NCBI RefSeq assembly: GCF_000203815.1
Contig: NW_004457736.1
Coordinates: 1,364,001-1,428,000, forward strand
Source: Cavenderia fasciculata
Taxonomy: Eukaryota > Evosea > Eumycetozoa > Acytosteliales > Cavenderiaceae
Length of the DNA: 64,000 nucleotides
Direction of reading: 5' to 3'
Every line of letters begins with the position of its first letter. Position 1 is the first letter of the stretch. The translations under genes were made by a program, and so were the position numbers. The notes beneath the pieces are model-generated. The model did not search any database, was not told the DNA's origin, and saw only the letters and a list, made by a program, of their open reading frames with translations. This document shows positions 32,295 through 45,600 of the stretch, piece after piece.

Positions 32295-34928
32295 TTAATT
32301 TTCCAAACAACTATCATTACAATTATTATTATTGGTATCTTCAAAATTTGGATGATGGTGTAAAGGTGTATTAATATCAATGTAACAAGTCGAATCTTGG
32401 TGGTCTTGATTTCTTGGTGTTGTTAGTTCATCTTCATCAAATTGTTTTAAAATATGGCTCGTATCAGCACCTACACCTGCACCACCACATTCAATATCTT
32501 TAAGGTTCTCGAGATCGGTTATAATGTCATCTTCATTGGGTGTGATGGAAGAGCTGGCAGGGGTGTTTGGCATAGTTGTTGCTGCGGTCTCCTTGATACC
32601 TCCTTGTCCAAGATTATTTTCGTCATCCTTTCTAAAGAGGGTGTTTCTCAACTTGGTGGCCTTGATAAAGATGGTGAGGACAAAGCTGAGGATGGCAAAG
32701 GGTGTGGCGGTGAGGAATACAAGTGCAAGGGCCGATGCGTAGGCGTCGACCAAGTACTCCTTGTAGAGCGGGTCGTACTGGTAGCTCTGGATCATATCTG
32801 CCTCAAACTGGGTGGCGCTGAGTCCGTTGGGCAGGATATCCGGGTACATTGCAACAAGACCGTGTAGGTTGTTTTGGAATTGGTAGTTGAGGATCGTCGA
32901 GAAGAGTGATACTCCGACAACACCGCCAATTGTTCTAAAGAAGGATATGGTGGCTGTCGCGATCGAGATGTACTTGACATCGACGCTGTTTTGGGTGATC
33001 ATGACTAGGATCTGCATGGTGAATCCAATACCGCAACCAATGAATGCTTGGTAGCCGAGATACTGCACTTGGGTGGTATTGGTGTTCCAGAAAGAGAGGA
33101 AGAGTGTGCCGACGGCCATAAGGATCGAGCCGACGATGGGGTACGACTTGTAATGACCGAAACGCGTGATGAGCAGACCCGAGATGGCACCCATGGCGAC
33201 GATGCCCAGCATGGTGGGGAGCAGCTGCAGACCGGATAGTGTGGCGCTCATACCCTCGACCATTTGGAAATAGATGGGTACATAGTAGATGACGCCAAAC
33301 ATGATGAACCCAAGAATAAAGCTGCACAGACTACAGATAACATAGTTTCTATTTCTAAACAGCTCCATGGGTATGATTGGGTTTTTAGCGAACCGTTTCT
33401 CATTGACTATAAAGAGGGCGAGGAATATCAAACTACCGAAAAACAGAGATAGGATAACAGGTGATTGCCAAGAGTAATTGACACCACCCCAACTGAGAGC
33501 GAGGAGGAATCCAATGACACTAACAACCAATGAGATGGTACCGACGAAATCGATGCATTTGAATCCTTGACGAACCGATATGACGTCTTGTGGAAGACGT
33601 AATGCAAAAAACACGACGCATAGTGCGATGGCTCCGAGTGGTAGATTGATCCAGAATGCCCATCTCCAAGTGACATTATCGGTAAAGCTACCACCAATCA
33701 ATGGTCCGATAACCGATGACACTGCATAGACTGCGCCAATCAATCCTTGGTATTTACCGCGTTGTCGGAGTGGTACAATCTCGGCCATAACAATCATGAC
33801 TGCCGACATTAACCCACCGCCTCCCAAACCTTGGATAGCACGTGCTGCAATCAGCATGGTCATAGTATACGATGTGGCACACAACAAGGAGCCTATTAAA
33901 AAGGCGACCAGTGAAAAGAGCAGCATAGCCTTTTTACCAAAGATATCACTAAACTTGCCAAATAGTGGAGCAGATGAAGTACTGGTCAGCAGGTATATAG
34001 TCACTACCCAAGACAACTTGTCAAATCCACCCAAATCATTTACAATGGCTGGCAGAGCAGTAGCTACAATAGTCAAATCCAAAGATGATAATGATAGAGA
34101 TACCATTAACCCAGAAAATATTATTAATATTTGTCTTTGTGTTAATTCTGTTTTTGGTGTTATATTATTATTATTATTATTATTAATGTTTACAATTTGT
34201 TGTTGGTGATGTTGAGAATAATCGGAACCTGCTCTTGAAACAGGAGATGAAGTTGAATCTATATTGGATGAATCGCAATACTCGATAAACGAGGTTGCGG
34301 GTGAAGAGAGTGGTGTTTCGTTTAAATGGATGGTCAATTGTTGCTCGTCAACAATGGTCGTCGATGGTTTACTCAACGTCGACTTTACTAGTACTAGTTT
34401 TTCGTCACTAATCTGTTTGACAATCGATTTAATCATGGAACCAGTCGGTGAAGGTGGTGTGTTGTTATTACTTGATAAATAGTCTGACGTCGATTCTTGT
34501 TCATGAACGACACTATCATTATCGTGATGATGATTGGATCGGTTAATCAATCGAAGATCCATTTTCATAGGTGTCGACATTCCCGAGCATTGTTGCCCAA
34601 GACTATTAGTATTAGTATTAATATTATTATTTGTTGTTGGATTATTATTAATATTATTAATATTACAATTATTATTATTTAAATTATTTTCCTCAGCAGA
34701 AGGAGTAGGAGAAGGAGATGGAGATGAATTGGTAAATTGTTGTTGAGATTGATGGTGTTGTTCTTGTTGGAATTTTTGAAGACTTGAACTTTTGGAAACA
34801 ACAAATAATTCAACTTCTTCAAATTCTTCGTCGGATGAAAAATCCTCTGTATTATTGGCACTACGCGAAATGGAAGTTGTCCTTGATCTTTTTAAACTAC
34901 AGTCTTGAATAATATCTGGTTTATCCAT
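32295..34928 (-). CDS. MFS multidrug-type transporter, DHA2 (14-TM)
   Basis: A single-exon gene of 877 residues. After about 265 cytosolic residues rich in Ser, Asn and Gln comes an EmrB/QacA-type major facilitator core. TM1 has SSLDLTIVATALPAIVNDLGG, motif A is GKFSDIFGKKAML, ARAIQGLGGGGL follows, and motif C-like GPLIGGSFTDNVTWRWAFWINLP is typical of the 14-helix DHA2 group. The acidic low-complexity tail is about 120 residues. It is predicted to export small molecules or drugs with proton antiport at a cell or vacuolar membrane. The substrate cannot be told. It is convergent with the ankyrin-like gene, 53 bp apart. The central core is noticeably richer in G+C than its flanks, which could reflect selection or transfer. 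Confidence 0.88.
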   Translation of the reverse strand: MDKPDIIQDCSLKRSRTTSISRSANNTEDFSSDEEFEEVELFVVSKSSSLQKFQQEQHHQSQQQFTNSSPSPSPTPSAEENNLNNNNCNINNINNNPTTNNNINTNTNSLGQQCSGMSTPMKMDLRLINRSNHHHDNDSVVHEQESTSDYLSSNNNTPPSPTGSMIKSIVKQISDEKLVLVKSTLSKPSTTIVDEQQLTIHLNETPLSSPATSFIEYCDSSNIDSTSSPVSRAGSDYSQHHQQQIVNINNNNNNNITPKTELTQRQILIIFSGLMVSLSLSSLDLTIVATALPAIVNDLGGFDKLSWVVTIYLLTSTSSAPLFGKFSDIFGKKAMLLFSLVAFLIGSLLCATSYTMTMLIAARAIQGLGGGGLMSAVMIVMAEIVPLRQRGKYQGLIGAVYAVSSVIGPLIGGSFTDNVTWRWAFWINLPLGAIALCVVFFALRLPQDVISVRQGFKCIDFVGTISLVVSVIGFLLALSWGGVNYSWQSPVILSLFFGSLIFLALFIVNEKRFAKNPIIPMELFRNRNYVICSLCSFILGFIMFGVIYYVPIYFQMVEGMSATLSGLQLLPTMLGIVAMGAISGLLITRFGHYKSYPIVGSILMAVGTLFLSFWNTNTTQVQYLGYQAFIGCGIGFTMQILVMITQNSVDVKYISIATATISFFRTIGGVVGVSLFSTILNYQFQNNLHGLVAMYPDILPNGLSATQFEADMIQSYQYDPLYKEYLVDAYASALALVFLTATPFAILSFVLTIFIKATKLRNTLFRKDDENNLGQGGIKETAATTMPNTPASSSITPNEDDIITDLENLKDIECGGAGVGADTSHILKQFDEDELTTPRNQDHQDSTCYIDINTPLHHHPNFEDTNNNNCNDSCLEN

Positions 34929-37829
34929 TTTTTTTTCAAAAGATAATTAAAAGTAAAAAGAATAAATAAATTTTTTACAAAGAAAAAAATAAATTAAATT
35001 AATAAATAATTATTGGGGGATCCTAAATAAATAAATAAATTAATAAATTGATTTGTGGGGAAAAAAGAAGAGGAGGTTAGATAAATCGTTAATCAATAGG
35101 TAGATTAGAGGAAGAGGAGTTTCAAAACAATTACTTGAAATGGGCAAGGAATCTATTTAATTTTAATGAATTCACAAAAGCAAGAGCCTTTTTTTTTTGA
35201 TATTCGCCAAACACAATATTGGAATGTTTGCTAGTGCTGATGATGATAAATGATGATGGTGTTGGCTATATATATTTAAATATATATATATATTGGATTA
35301 ATTAATTGACGGAATGGTTTGAGCCGGATAGAAATTTTTATCCAAAAAACACAAAAATAATACTAAGTATACAACAAATTTAAGAAACAAGTGTAAATAC
35401 ACAACTAAAGCAAACTAAACAACAACAACAACAACAATCAGTAGAAGAGTAAAATAAGAAGAAGAAGGAGTAGTCGACGGTAACGACTGATGAAGCTGGC
35501 ATAAGAGTCGTTTCCCAAAACAAAAATTGGTGGTACTAGCTAGTGGTGTAGGTGGTGGTGGTCGTGATGTCAGAGAAACAGGCAGTCAGGCAATTTGGAT
35601 ATGGATATCCAACACCACCACCAATACCACCCTCTACCATTCACAACTCTTTTTTTTTTTTTTCCAGATGGAATTACAAGTAAAATGAAAGAGTAAGGAA
35701 TTAATCGTCGTGTCGATGATAATATTGATGATGCTGATGATGATGAAATTTATTAATTGAGCACAAGACCCATTATGCGCTCATTCATTCAACAACAGAA
35801 CAATTTCCATAATTGGCAAAAAGGATTGAACAAAATGTTATGAATGGTATGTATTGTGTTATCCATTCACCAATAACAACGAGAGAGATAGAAACAATAA
35901 TAATATGAGCTGTTGCCAATATGAATGACTTTTCAACATAATTTCAAGAGAATGCACTGATTCTTGAAAAGAAAAAGGTAGGTGGGTAAATGAATGAATG
36001 AATGAATGAATGAATGAATGAGAGAGAGAGGTGAGGAGTTGATTCCAAGAGGATAGAGGGAGGAGAGAAATAGGGTGAGGTGGCATCTGCAGATAATATT
36101 ATATATAAATGATGATGATGATGATGATGAGGGTGATGTGTATTTTAAGATAAGTGGTTTTGGAAAGTTTGGATAGATGCATAGACAGATATACACACAT
36201 TTTGGATGGTGGGTAGTGGTGAGTGGTTATGGTGCAAGGCAGCAAAAAAATGATCAAACTACTACTACTGCTCTTGATAATTCAATGATACATACCTACA
36301 TATTATATTATATATCTGTTTACTTTGATTTTTTTTGTCTGTCGGTCGGTCGGTCTTCCAAGAGGCAGTCCAACTTTGGCATACATCAAGAATCAATCCG
36401 TCCATATGCCACTGACTGACTGACTGCCTGACTGAGATTTCCATTTCATCCAGTACTGGAAATTAAAAAAAAGTAGTAGAGAGTGTGTAATTTGAATACA
36501 AACCGTTTGGAAAACTAAACAATCATTTAATTAATTCCTTTAATCAAACTGTCCTGTCTTTGTCGTAAAATCAAGAATTTATATGTTTTTGTTGGTATCG
36601 TCTCTTTTTCTCTCTGCTCTACACCAAGATACACTCACTTCCTTCCTTCTTGTTGCAACAGAGTTGTGTTTGTTACAACCAACCGGTCGTTCCAATCGAC
36701 ATTCCAATTATCATCGACCCAACCCTCTTGCATCCATCCGTTCATCCATCCACCATACTATCATCCCCCCAGATAATAATAATAATAATAATAATTAGAA
36801 TTCTACCTACCCACCAATTAATTGGTATGTAGTAGTAGTATGTAGTGGTCAGTAGAAGAAGTAAGGAAGTGAGAGAGAGAGTAGTAGGACTTTTGAAAGA
36901 TCTTGTTTTATCGCCAACAATGCGTGTGTGAGAGATAGAGAGCAAGCATTATTGTTAATTATTTGATATCACACTCCATATTATATTATGTTTTATCATT
37001 CATATCTTACCCCAAATCTTCACAATCATCATCCAGATACTGGTCGAAAACATATCATATAAAACCACAACACAACACACAACGCAACTCACAACACCAT
37101 GTGAGTTTGTTTGTTGCATTGTGTGTGTTATTGTTATTGTTTAAACAACACCATCTGTGCAAACAAAACTTTGGTTTTAGATTAAAAGTGTGCAGTGGAG
37201 GAGGAGAAGGGAGGGTTGTTGTGTTTTATATACGATCGTATCTTGTTGTTGGGGACAGACTACATTGCACGAATGTTCCAACCCTCATTCTCTCGATTGT
37301 ATACAATCTTGAAATCATCACTAGATGATCGACATTGATCAATTCACCTTGGTTGTTGTTTTTAATATTCGTTTGATGGTGCTTGATGATGCTTTGATGA
37401 TGATTCTCCCAATTGTGTTGTTGTTGTTGTTGTTGGTGATTGTTCTATATTTGAAAGATATAAGGTTGTAGCGATCGATTAAAACTAATTCTAAATCCTT
37501 TTAATTTTTTTGATCAGATCTCTTCTATGCAGCCAACCACCCACATCACATTGATTTATTAAAAACAAATAATAATATTAATTGTGGATTTGTTCAATTA
37601 ATATTTGGAAATGAATGGAAATGATCATCATGTTCAAATAATTAATTCTAAAATATAATGATTCATTATAAGTGTGATGGTGTACGCAATGAATGGTATA
37701 GGTATATTTATTGAATTAGTTGTTATTAATATTTGTTGAGTTTGTTATTTGATCATGTATGTTTGTTGTTATTTGTTTTTTTTTTGGTTGTTGTCTCTTT
37801 TGTCATGTACCGTGTCGTTGTTTCCAAAT
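34929..37829. other. Long intergenic region (2.9 kb)
   Basis: Lies upstream of the MFS gene and downstream of the mkkA-like gene. It contains many simple repeats (GAAT, ATG and CGGT runs), a T-run at 35650-35664, and a near-palindrome at 35595-35612 (TTGGATAT-GG-ATATCCAA). Short open frames have only repeat-derived or hydrophobic content. No gene was recognised. The length suggests a complex promoter or an unseen non-coding RNA. Confidence 0.5.
35991..36022. repeat. (GAAT)n microsatellite
   Basis: About eight tandem GAAT units followed by a GA run. Confidence 0.9.
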
Positions 37830-40800
37830 TTATGATAATTTGGTTGAAGATATTTGCCTGGATAAAAAGTTAAAGGGATTGTGATGGTGATTGTGATTAT
37901 GATGAGGAATATTATTATTGTTTACAGAATTGTCGTTGTTATTGGGAAAAGTACTATTATTATTATTATTATTATTATTATTAGTATGTGGTGAAGATGG
38001 TACGTTGTTGGAATGATGACTATTATTATTATTATTATTATTATTATGATTATTGTTATTATTTGAAAAAGATGATGAAGTTGAATTTTGAATATTATTA
38101 AAATGACCACCACTAGATGAGATGGAGGAAGATGAAGATGATAGTTCGTCAAATGACCAAACTTTGATGAGTTTGTCTTTGGAGCTGGTGACTAGTTTGC
38201 TGTCCTTAAAGTTGAGTGAAAAGATGGTTTCGTGGTGTCCGCCAAGTGTACGTACACCTGCTGCCGAGTCGTTGGTGTAGGGATCCCAAATACGAATGAC
38301 ACCACCCTTGCCCGACGAGATGATCTTTTGTTGGTCGTATTGCACGGTCCACACCCAACAGGCCGAGTGGTTGTGCGTCTCCATCGGTACAAATGTGCGG
38401 ATGGTGCGGCCAGTAGCAATGTCCCACATGCTGATCGAGCCGTCGGTCGAGCCGCTAACCACCGTGTTGTCATAGACTGACAGACAAGTGGCATCGTCGT
38501 TGTGTCGGTATGTTCGCACACACGTCGATGTACGTGTGTCCCATACTTTACACGACCAGTCTGCACTAGCACTCACAACCGTTCCATTGTAGTTGGATGC
38601 AGGGTTATCATTGATCTTGACGCTGTAGATACCCTTGGTGTGGCCAGTTAGCTGAGATAGCGTCGACCCCGTCTCGACATCCCACAAATGAATCTGCGAG
38701 TCTAGCGACGAGGTGACGATCTTGCCCTCCACGTCACCCAAATAGTTGATGCTCGTCACAGCCTCTTTGTGACCACCATACACACGTAACGTCTTTTTAG
38801 TCTTGGGATGCCACACACGTGCTGTGAAATCGGCCGAACTTGTAAATATGCGGTGTATCTCATTGCCTTGTAGTTGGTAGTCTACGCCTTTGACCGTGCC
38901 CGTATGTCCCTTTAGACTATACAAATACTTTGTCTTTTTCATATCCCATACCTTTAGTTTCTTGTCCTCTCCTCCCGACAATATATAATCTCCACATATT
39001 TTAATACAAAAGATACATTTACTATGTCCCTTTAATGTAGTTTGATTGATTTTACTACCAAACCATGGTTTTTGTTGTCTAAAATTAAAATAGAAAAAGA
39101 AAAAGAAAATTAATACATATACACAATATATATCTTTATCTTTGTTTTGTTTGTTTGACATACTTTATATTATTAATTAAAGTTGATTTCCAAGTTGATT
39201 CAATTGATAATTTTTTAGTGATACCACTATTATTACAATATTTTAACCATAATGCTTCGTCATCAAATTTCTGCTTCCAAGCTTTACAAACTAATGCCAA
39301 AGATTTGACTTGTTTAATAGGCATAAAACTAAACAAATGTGTCATCAATGCCTTTGGCAATGATAGAATAGATGTTGGAGGTGATTTATGTATTGCAGTC
39401 GACACCCCCAATTCTCCATTTGTTGGATTAAACTTTGGTGGAGTTAAAATTGACAAATCACTAAATATTAAATAAATATTAATTAGTATATCTATATATA
39501 TTTTAATAAATTAGGATCTACTACACGTACTGTTGTTGAGAAGGATTATTATCAACTATATTTGAAATGAATGGATGTTTGAGGAGGGCAGATGCATCAG
39601 GACGTTCTCTTGGATCACGATTAAAACAAAGAGTTAGGAAATCGATGGCATCTTGTGAGAGAGTGTTGGGTAGTTCAGGCATTGAATTGGATGATGCAAT
39701 GTGATACATGACGGCTGCAATCTCATTGATGTTTGACCATGGTGGTGCGGCAGTTGCCATTTCAACAATGACACAACCGAGTGACCAAATGTCAGATGAT
39801 CGTCCATGTCCAGTTTGTTTGATGACTTCGGGCGCCATCCAAAACGGTGTGCCGTGCATCGACTTGAATTGTGACACTAACCCTGAAAAGATCTTGCTGC
39901 ATCCGAAATCACTCAGTTTGACAGTACCCTTGGTATCGATCAATATGTTGGCACCTTTGATATCGCGATGTATGATTTGATGGTGATGCAAAAATTGTAA
40001 TCCCAAAAGAATCTGTTTGGTGTACACTTTGATCACGTTTTCACTGAACGGTCCGAATCTACTCAATAGCGAGCTGATCGATCCTCCAGGTATATACTCT
40101 AAAAATACATTTAAATGTGTACTATCCAAACACGACCCCAAATATCTAACTATATTTTCATGTTTTAAATATTTTAATACTTCAATATCTTTACTAAATG
40201 ATAATAACATCTAAAATTTTAAAAAAAAAGGTATATTAATATTATCATTATTATTTCATTGATTATACTTTGTCTACATACCGATTTATATTTGCTATCC
40301 ATAACTTCCATTAATTCTAATTGTTTGACAGCTATTAATTCTCCATTGTCAACATTTAAACCCAAGTAAACTGAACCGTATCCACCTCTTCCCAACAGTT
40401 GTCCTTTGGACCATTTGATGGGTTGTAAAGTTGTCAATTCTTCATGTTCGTTGATAATCAGTGTTGGGAAATTAGTAAACTTTGATAAATCAGCACTATT
40501 TCTATTTCCTGATCCATTACTAGCATTATTATTATTACTACCATTTGGACTTCCTCCATTATTATTATTATTATTATTACCACTACCTCCACCAAACAAT
40601 TGATTGATTAATGGTGAAGAAGGTCTTGGTAAATTATTACCATAACTTTCTTTTCTAAATTGTATTAATCCTCCTACACCATTATTATTATTATTATTGC
40701 CACCAGAATTATTTGAATTCATAAAATTAATATTATTATTATTATTGCCATTTGAATTATTACTTGTTGGGGTGGTTGGTCGACCATCAGATATTGTAAA

Positions 40801-40899
40801 TGGGTATGGTTTAAAATCTGCATCAATTGAACTATGATTACTTCCACTACCACCACCACCTCCACCATTATTATTATTATTATTATAATGTTGAACAAA

Positions 40900-40931
<32 letters not shown>

Positions 40932-41928
40932 GATTATTATTTGTTTCCATTACTCTAAACCCTCTTTCCATTTCATCATCTAAATTAAATTCTCCAATGT
41001 TGTTGTTGTAATTATTGAGATAGGCGGAACCTTTGGGTGGAGAAGGTGGTGGTGATGGAGGAGGTGTTCGTAATGGTGGAGGATGTTTTGGGGATCCAGG
41101 GGGTGTTCTGAGAGGCGGAGTAGTGTCTTTGGGTAGATTATTCGCATGGTTATTATATTGTAATAGCGTAGGTGAAGGTGGAGATATATTGTTGTTGTTG
41201 TTATTGTTGATTGTTACAGGCAGAGGTTGAGGTGATGCTACTACGACTACACCACCGCCACCATTTTTAGGAGGTGAAGGGGGAGGTGTTCTCAATGGAG
41301 GAGGTGGATTACTTCCCTTTCTAATTGACGTTGCCGATATTGGAATGGATTGTGAACTACTAGTTGGTGATAATGAATTTAAATTGACACCATTATTTTG
41401 ATTATTATTATTTTGATAGAGAAACGAGTTGGATGGTGATACAGTTATTTGAAACCCAGTCGTTGATGTTGTTGAAGGGTTACTACTATTATTACTAATG
41501 TGACTAATGTTGCTCGCATTACTGCTTGTCAGTGTCGAAGAAGTTGGTTTTAAAAAGAACTTGAATTGTACAATCTTGGATGGATACATTGAGCGAAACT
41601 CGTCAAACATGTTGATGGCGTCGATAATGTCGTTCTTGCCACGCACAGTGACTCTGTCACCTTCGTGATCCTCGAATTGGTGTACGGCCACCGGCTGTCC
41701 AAAATCCTCTTCCAACTGATCCATCAACTCGACGTAAGTCACCGTCGAAGGTACTTTTATAATTCTAATATCATCTTCTCCTAATTTACACTTTATTCTT
41801 ATCTGCTGCTGCTGTGCACTCTAAACAAAATGTGTAGATACATATATATAAATATAATGTTTGTAAGTATATAATCAAATCTTTGCTTGACCCCTTAACC
41901 TGTCTGTCCGCCCGTCTTGAATTACCAT
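37830..41928 (-). CDS. mkkA: MEKK-alpha-like kinase: PB1, kinase, F-box, WD40
   Basis: Five exons fit one frame: 41926-41928 (ATG alone, putative), 40282-41820, 39531-40210, 39164-39460 and 37830-39078, giving 1255 residues. Order: a PB1-like domain (IRIKCKLGEDDIRI, near 7-80); Pro/Asn/Ser-rich linkers; a STE11-type kinase (GRGGYGSV loop, AVKQLE, HRDIKGANIL, SDFGCSKI, PFWMAPEV; about 450-730); an F-box (SLPKALMTHLFSFMPIKQV); then seven WD40 repeats, each ending in a VWD-type motif, and an Asn-rich tail. D. discoideum MEKK-alpha has the same kinase, F-box and WD40 order and controls MAP-kinase signalling and its own ubiquitin-linked turnover in prespore patterning. The kinase exon ends at GTACGT (39530) and joins the F-box exon in phase. 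The single-codon first exon is the least certain part. Confidence 0.85.
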
Positions 41929-42626
41929 TGTTGTGCCTAGAATATATAAATGATCTTCTTTTCCTCTCTTTCTACTTTCTATCTGATAATATTATCGTGT
42001 GTTGTTGTTGTTGTTGTTGGGTCATATGAGGAATAATACAATATAAATAAATGATAATACAATACTACGCCTAAAGAGTGAGATAAAGATAACACCTCCC
42101 TCACTTAACTGATTCACCTTTCATCGCAAGCTGGGGTTGGACAAAACAGTTTTGAGCTAAAAAAAAAAAACAAAAAATCTTTGATACAAAAACATTTTAG
42201 TTTAAGTTTTTAAAAAATGGAGGAGGATCAGATAATCTTTTTTTATTTATTTTATATTTATAAATAAATCTTTAATATTCCAATGATCAATGAAATATTT
42301 ATTATTTGGAAAAACTCTCCACCACAAATAATAATAATTTTTGAAATTAATTTCAAAGTGAACATAAATTTTTGCAACGGTCAAATTTTTACTCTGACAC
42401 ATTGGGTTTGATCAGACATCATCAGTTTTAGTTTTAGTTTTTATTTATTTATATTTTAGGCAAAATCTCTCTAAATTGAATATTTCATTTATTCATTCAT
42501 TCATTCATTGCAGAGATACAACTACAACTCCAACTCCAACCACCACCTTTCATCATCATCTATTCAATATTAATATAGTAGTAGCTTGTTTGTTGTGCTG
42601 ATCAGTTCTAGAAGATAGATATATAG
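41929..42626. promoter_or_regulatory. Divergent promoter region, mkkA/spt20
   Basis: About 700 bp between the two start codons. It contains a GTT run (42002-42018), an A-run (42160-42173) and a (ATTC)n run (42487-42509). No gene was found. Part may be transcribed leader of either gene. Confidence 0.45.
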
Positions 42627-45600
42627 ATGAGTACTGACAAGAAACGAAAGAAAAAGAGTACTACAACAACAACAACAGCAGCGGCAGCAACAGCAACAAC
42701 TACAAATGAACATAACGAGGCAGCAGACGTAGACACTACGACGACGACGGTCACCAAGCAGAGAGGTAGGAGGAAAAAGACGACAAATGGTGCGGCTGCC
42801 ACTACACCACCACCTGCTGCAGATGAACATCAAGATAATGATCATGAGGAGGAAGAGGAAGAGGAAGAGGAAGAAGAAGATTCACCAAATGGTACAAGTA
42901 GCGGTACCATTAGCAATGAAGATGGTGATGAAGAAGAAGAAGAAGAGGAACAAGAAGTAGCAAACCAAGTCAAAGATATAGGTGGTAGTAGTACAAGTAG
43001 GCAAAAGAAAGAAGATAATCAAATAACTCCAAATAATAATAATAATAATAATAATATAAACAATAGCAATGAACATAATCATCTTCATGAAGATAAACAA
43101 GAAGAAGATGAAGATAAATATAAAGATACTACTCCTACAACCACCACCAAAAAACAACAAGCAGATACAGATGAATCTAATCATTATCTAAATGATAGTA
43201 ATACGAGTAATAATATATCAACATCAATGGATTTAGATTCAAGCAATAATAACAATAATAATAGTGACAGTACATATACTTTTGATCTCTTACCAAATGA
43301 CAATAACAACAATCACAATCATCTAAATAATAATAATAATCATAAAGGAGAAGAGGAAGGAGAGACAACAACAACTTTAGAATCAATGGATATTGATACA
43401 GCTACGACGACGACTATACAACAACAACAACAATCACTACCATCACCAATCCTAATATCACAAAAGGATATTACTAAAGATCGACCAGACAATGATGGTG
43501 ATGATCCAACAACAAATGAAACAACCATCAAAAGAAAGAGTAGTCTTGAAGATATGGAGAAAAGGTTCTCTCCAATGGAAGATATAAGTCAATTGTTAAG
43601 GAACCATTTCGATCCAAGTCAATTGAAACCATCATTATTTATCAACTTGTATTCAAATGGTTATTCTTTTGATAATATTAATAGAGTATGAAATATATAT
43701 ATGGATCCTACTATTATACAATTTGATTATTAATAATAACCTTTTGGTTTAATTTAGCAAAAGATCTATCCTTATGATAGAACATCAAAGGAATTTTTGG
43801 GATCGATTGGACAAGGGAAATTAGTACCCGATTTAATTGATATATTGGATGAAGTACAATGTCATTATTACGATGGATGTATCATTGCTGAGATTAGAGA
43901 TTATCGTGGTATTTCAAATAAGTTATCAACTACTTCAACTACTGCTTCAACTACATCTTCAACTACAACTACAACTTCTACTTCAAATGATGCAACATCA
44001 CAACAATTATTATTGTCACCTGGATCATCAATAACAACAAATGCAGTACATCAAAAGAAAGTGGTATTAAAGCCAGATATGGATTCATTATTATTTGATA
44101 TTAAAAAGAATACAATGTTGTTGCGAAACACGGGCAACGAGGAATACCTATTGATGTTTGAAAAGAGGTTGTTGCAAGTTACCTCCTCCAAACTCTATCT
44201 TGACCCAACACTTGATCTCGGTCGAATGGACAATTACTACAACATGCAAAAGTTTAGTGTGACAAAGCGACCTCGATCCAATCTAGCATTTAGATATAAC
44301 CAACATATGAATATGCTTGCCAAGGGAAAGGATATAACAAAAGAGGAGAATGTGAATGGGTTGGACGACACGATTAAATATTCGAGCAAGTTTGGTGATT
44401 TTAATCGACCGTCTACACTACTATCTCCATTTCACAAACGGATCAATAGTAATAATAACAATCAATCGTTGGATGGTCGATTCAACCTATTCAAATTCCT
44501 GACGTCCAACGGACACTGGGACGACGAGCGTAAAAAGGTGTTGGATTTCTACTACCCCATCGTTAATCCCAAGACCTATCCGTACTGCTTTCAGCACCCT
44601 CAGCAGCAGCCCATGCACAACTTGCAGCCTGCTCAGACACCGCCGGCCATCAACCCAGACGTCTCACAAAAGTTGTCGACCGAGGCCGAGATGGTCAAGG
44701 ACCGTCTGCTGCAGTACCTTTCGTCCAACAGTCTGTGCGTGCTCACGTACGAGTGCAGACAGCGTGGATCCACCTTTGAACTCTTACTCTTTTTCAGCGA
44801 CACTATGGCCAACTCTAAAATCGACCAACACAAACAACAACAATATAAATTGCTTCAAGCCAAACAATTAAAATTACAAGCTCATATTCAAGCTCAACAA
44901 CAACAACAGCAACAACAACAATTACAACTTCAACAACAGCAACAGCAGCAACAACAACAACAATTGCAGCAGCAACAACTTAATAATAATAATAGTAATA
45001 ATAATGTATCGACGAATAATAATCTTAATCCAAATCCAAATAATTCTAATCAAGGACAGGCAGTACCAGTGCCAGTGACGGCACCACAGCAGTTGACTGC
45101 TCCCACTCCTCCTGCTCCTACTGCTGCACCAACACAAGCAAATCCTACGGCGGGTGCCAATTCCACACCCACACCCAATCCCAATTCAAATATCACTCAG
45201 ACAGCCACTACTACCATGGCTCCTCCTCCTCCAACTCCTACTACTACCACCACCTATGTCACTACACCTCCAACATCAACCACCGCGCCATTATCATCAT
45301 CATCTACTCAATCACAACCACAACAACCTCAACCAACACAAGCCAAACCAGCTCAACAACAACAACAACCACAGCAATCACAACAACAACAACAACAATC
45401 CCAACAACAACAACATATACAACAAACATTCTTTCAAGCGACAGATTCTCCCGTGCCGCTCTATTTATCGTTTCCGGTTGGTACTGCAACACAGGCCAAT
45501 TTTTTCATTACCCATCTCAAGAATTCCTTTGAGAGAGATAAATCGTTTACGCTGGCATACGACTCGATTCTACCACTCCAGCAACAACAGACTCTAACCG

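Noticed and set aside
32295-34928. MFS gene as recent bacterial transfer
   Set aside because: The core is GC-richer, but the flanks have native Asn/Gln/Ser low-complexity and the DHA2 family is widespread in eukaryotes, so transfer cannot be claimed from this alone.
39521-40210. Separate kinase gene independent of the WD40 gene
   Set aside because: Its apparent stop lies just inside a GTACGT donor. Removing that intron joins it in frame to the F-box exon, matching MEKK-alpha architecture.
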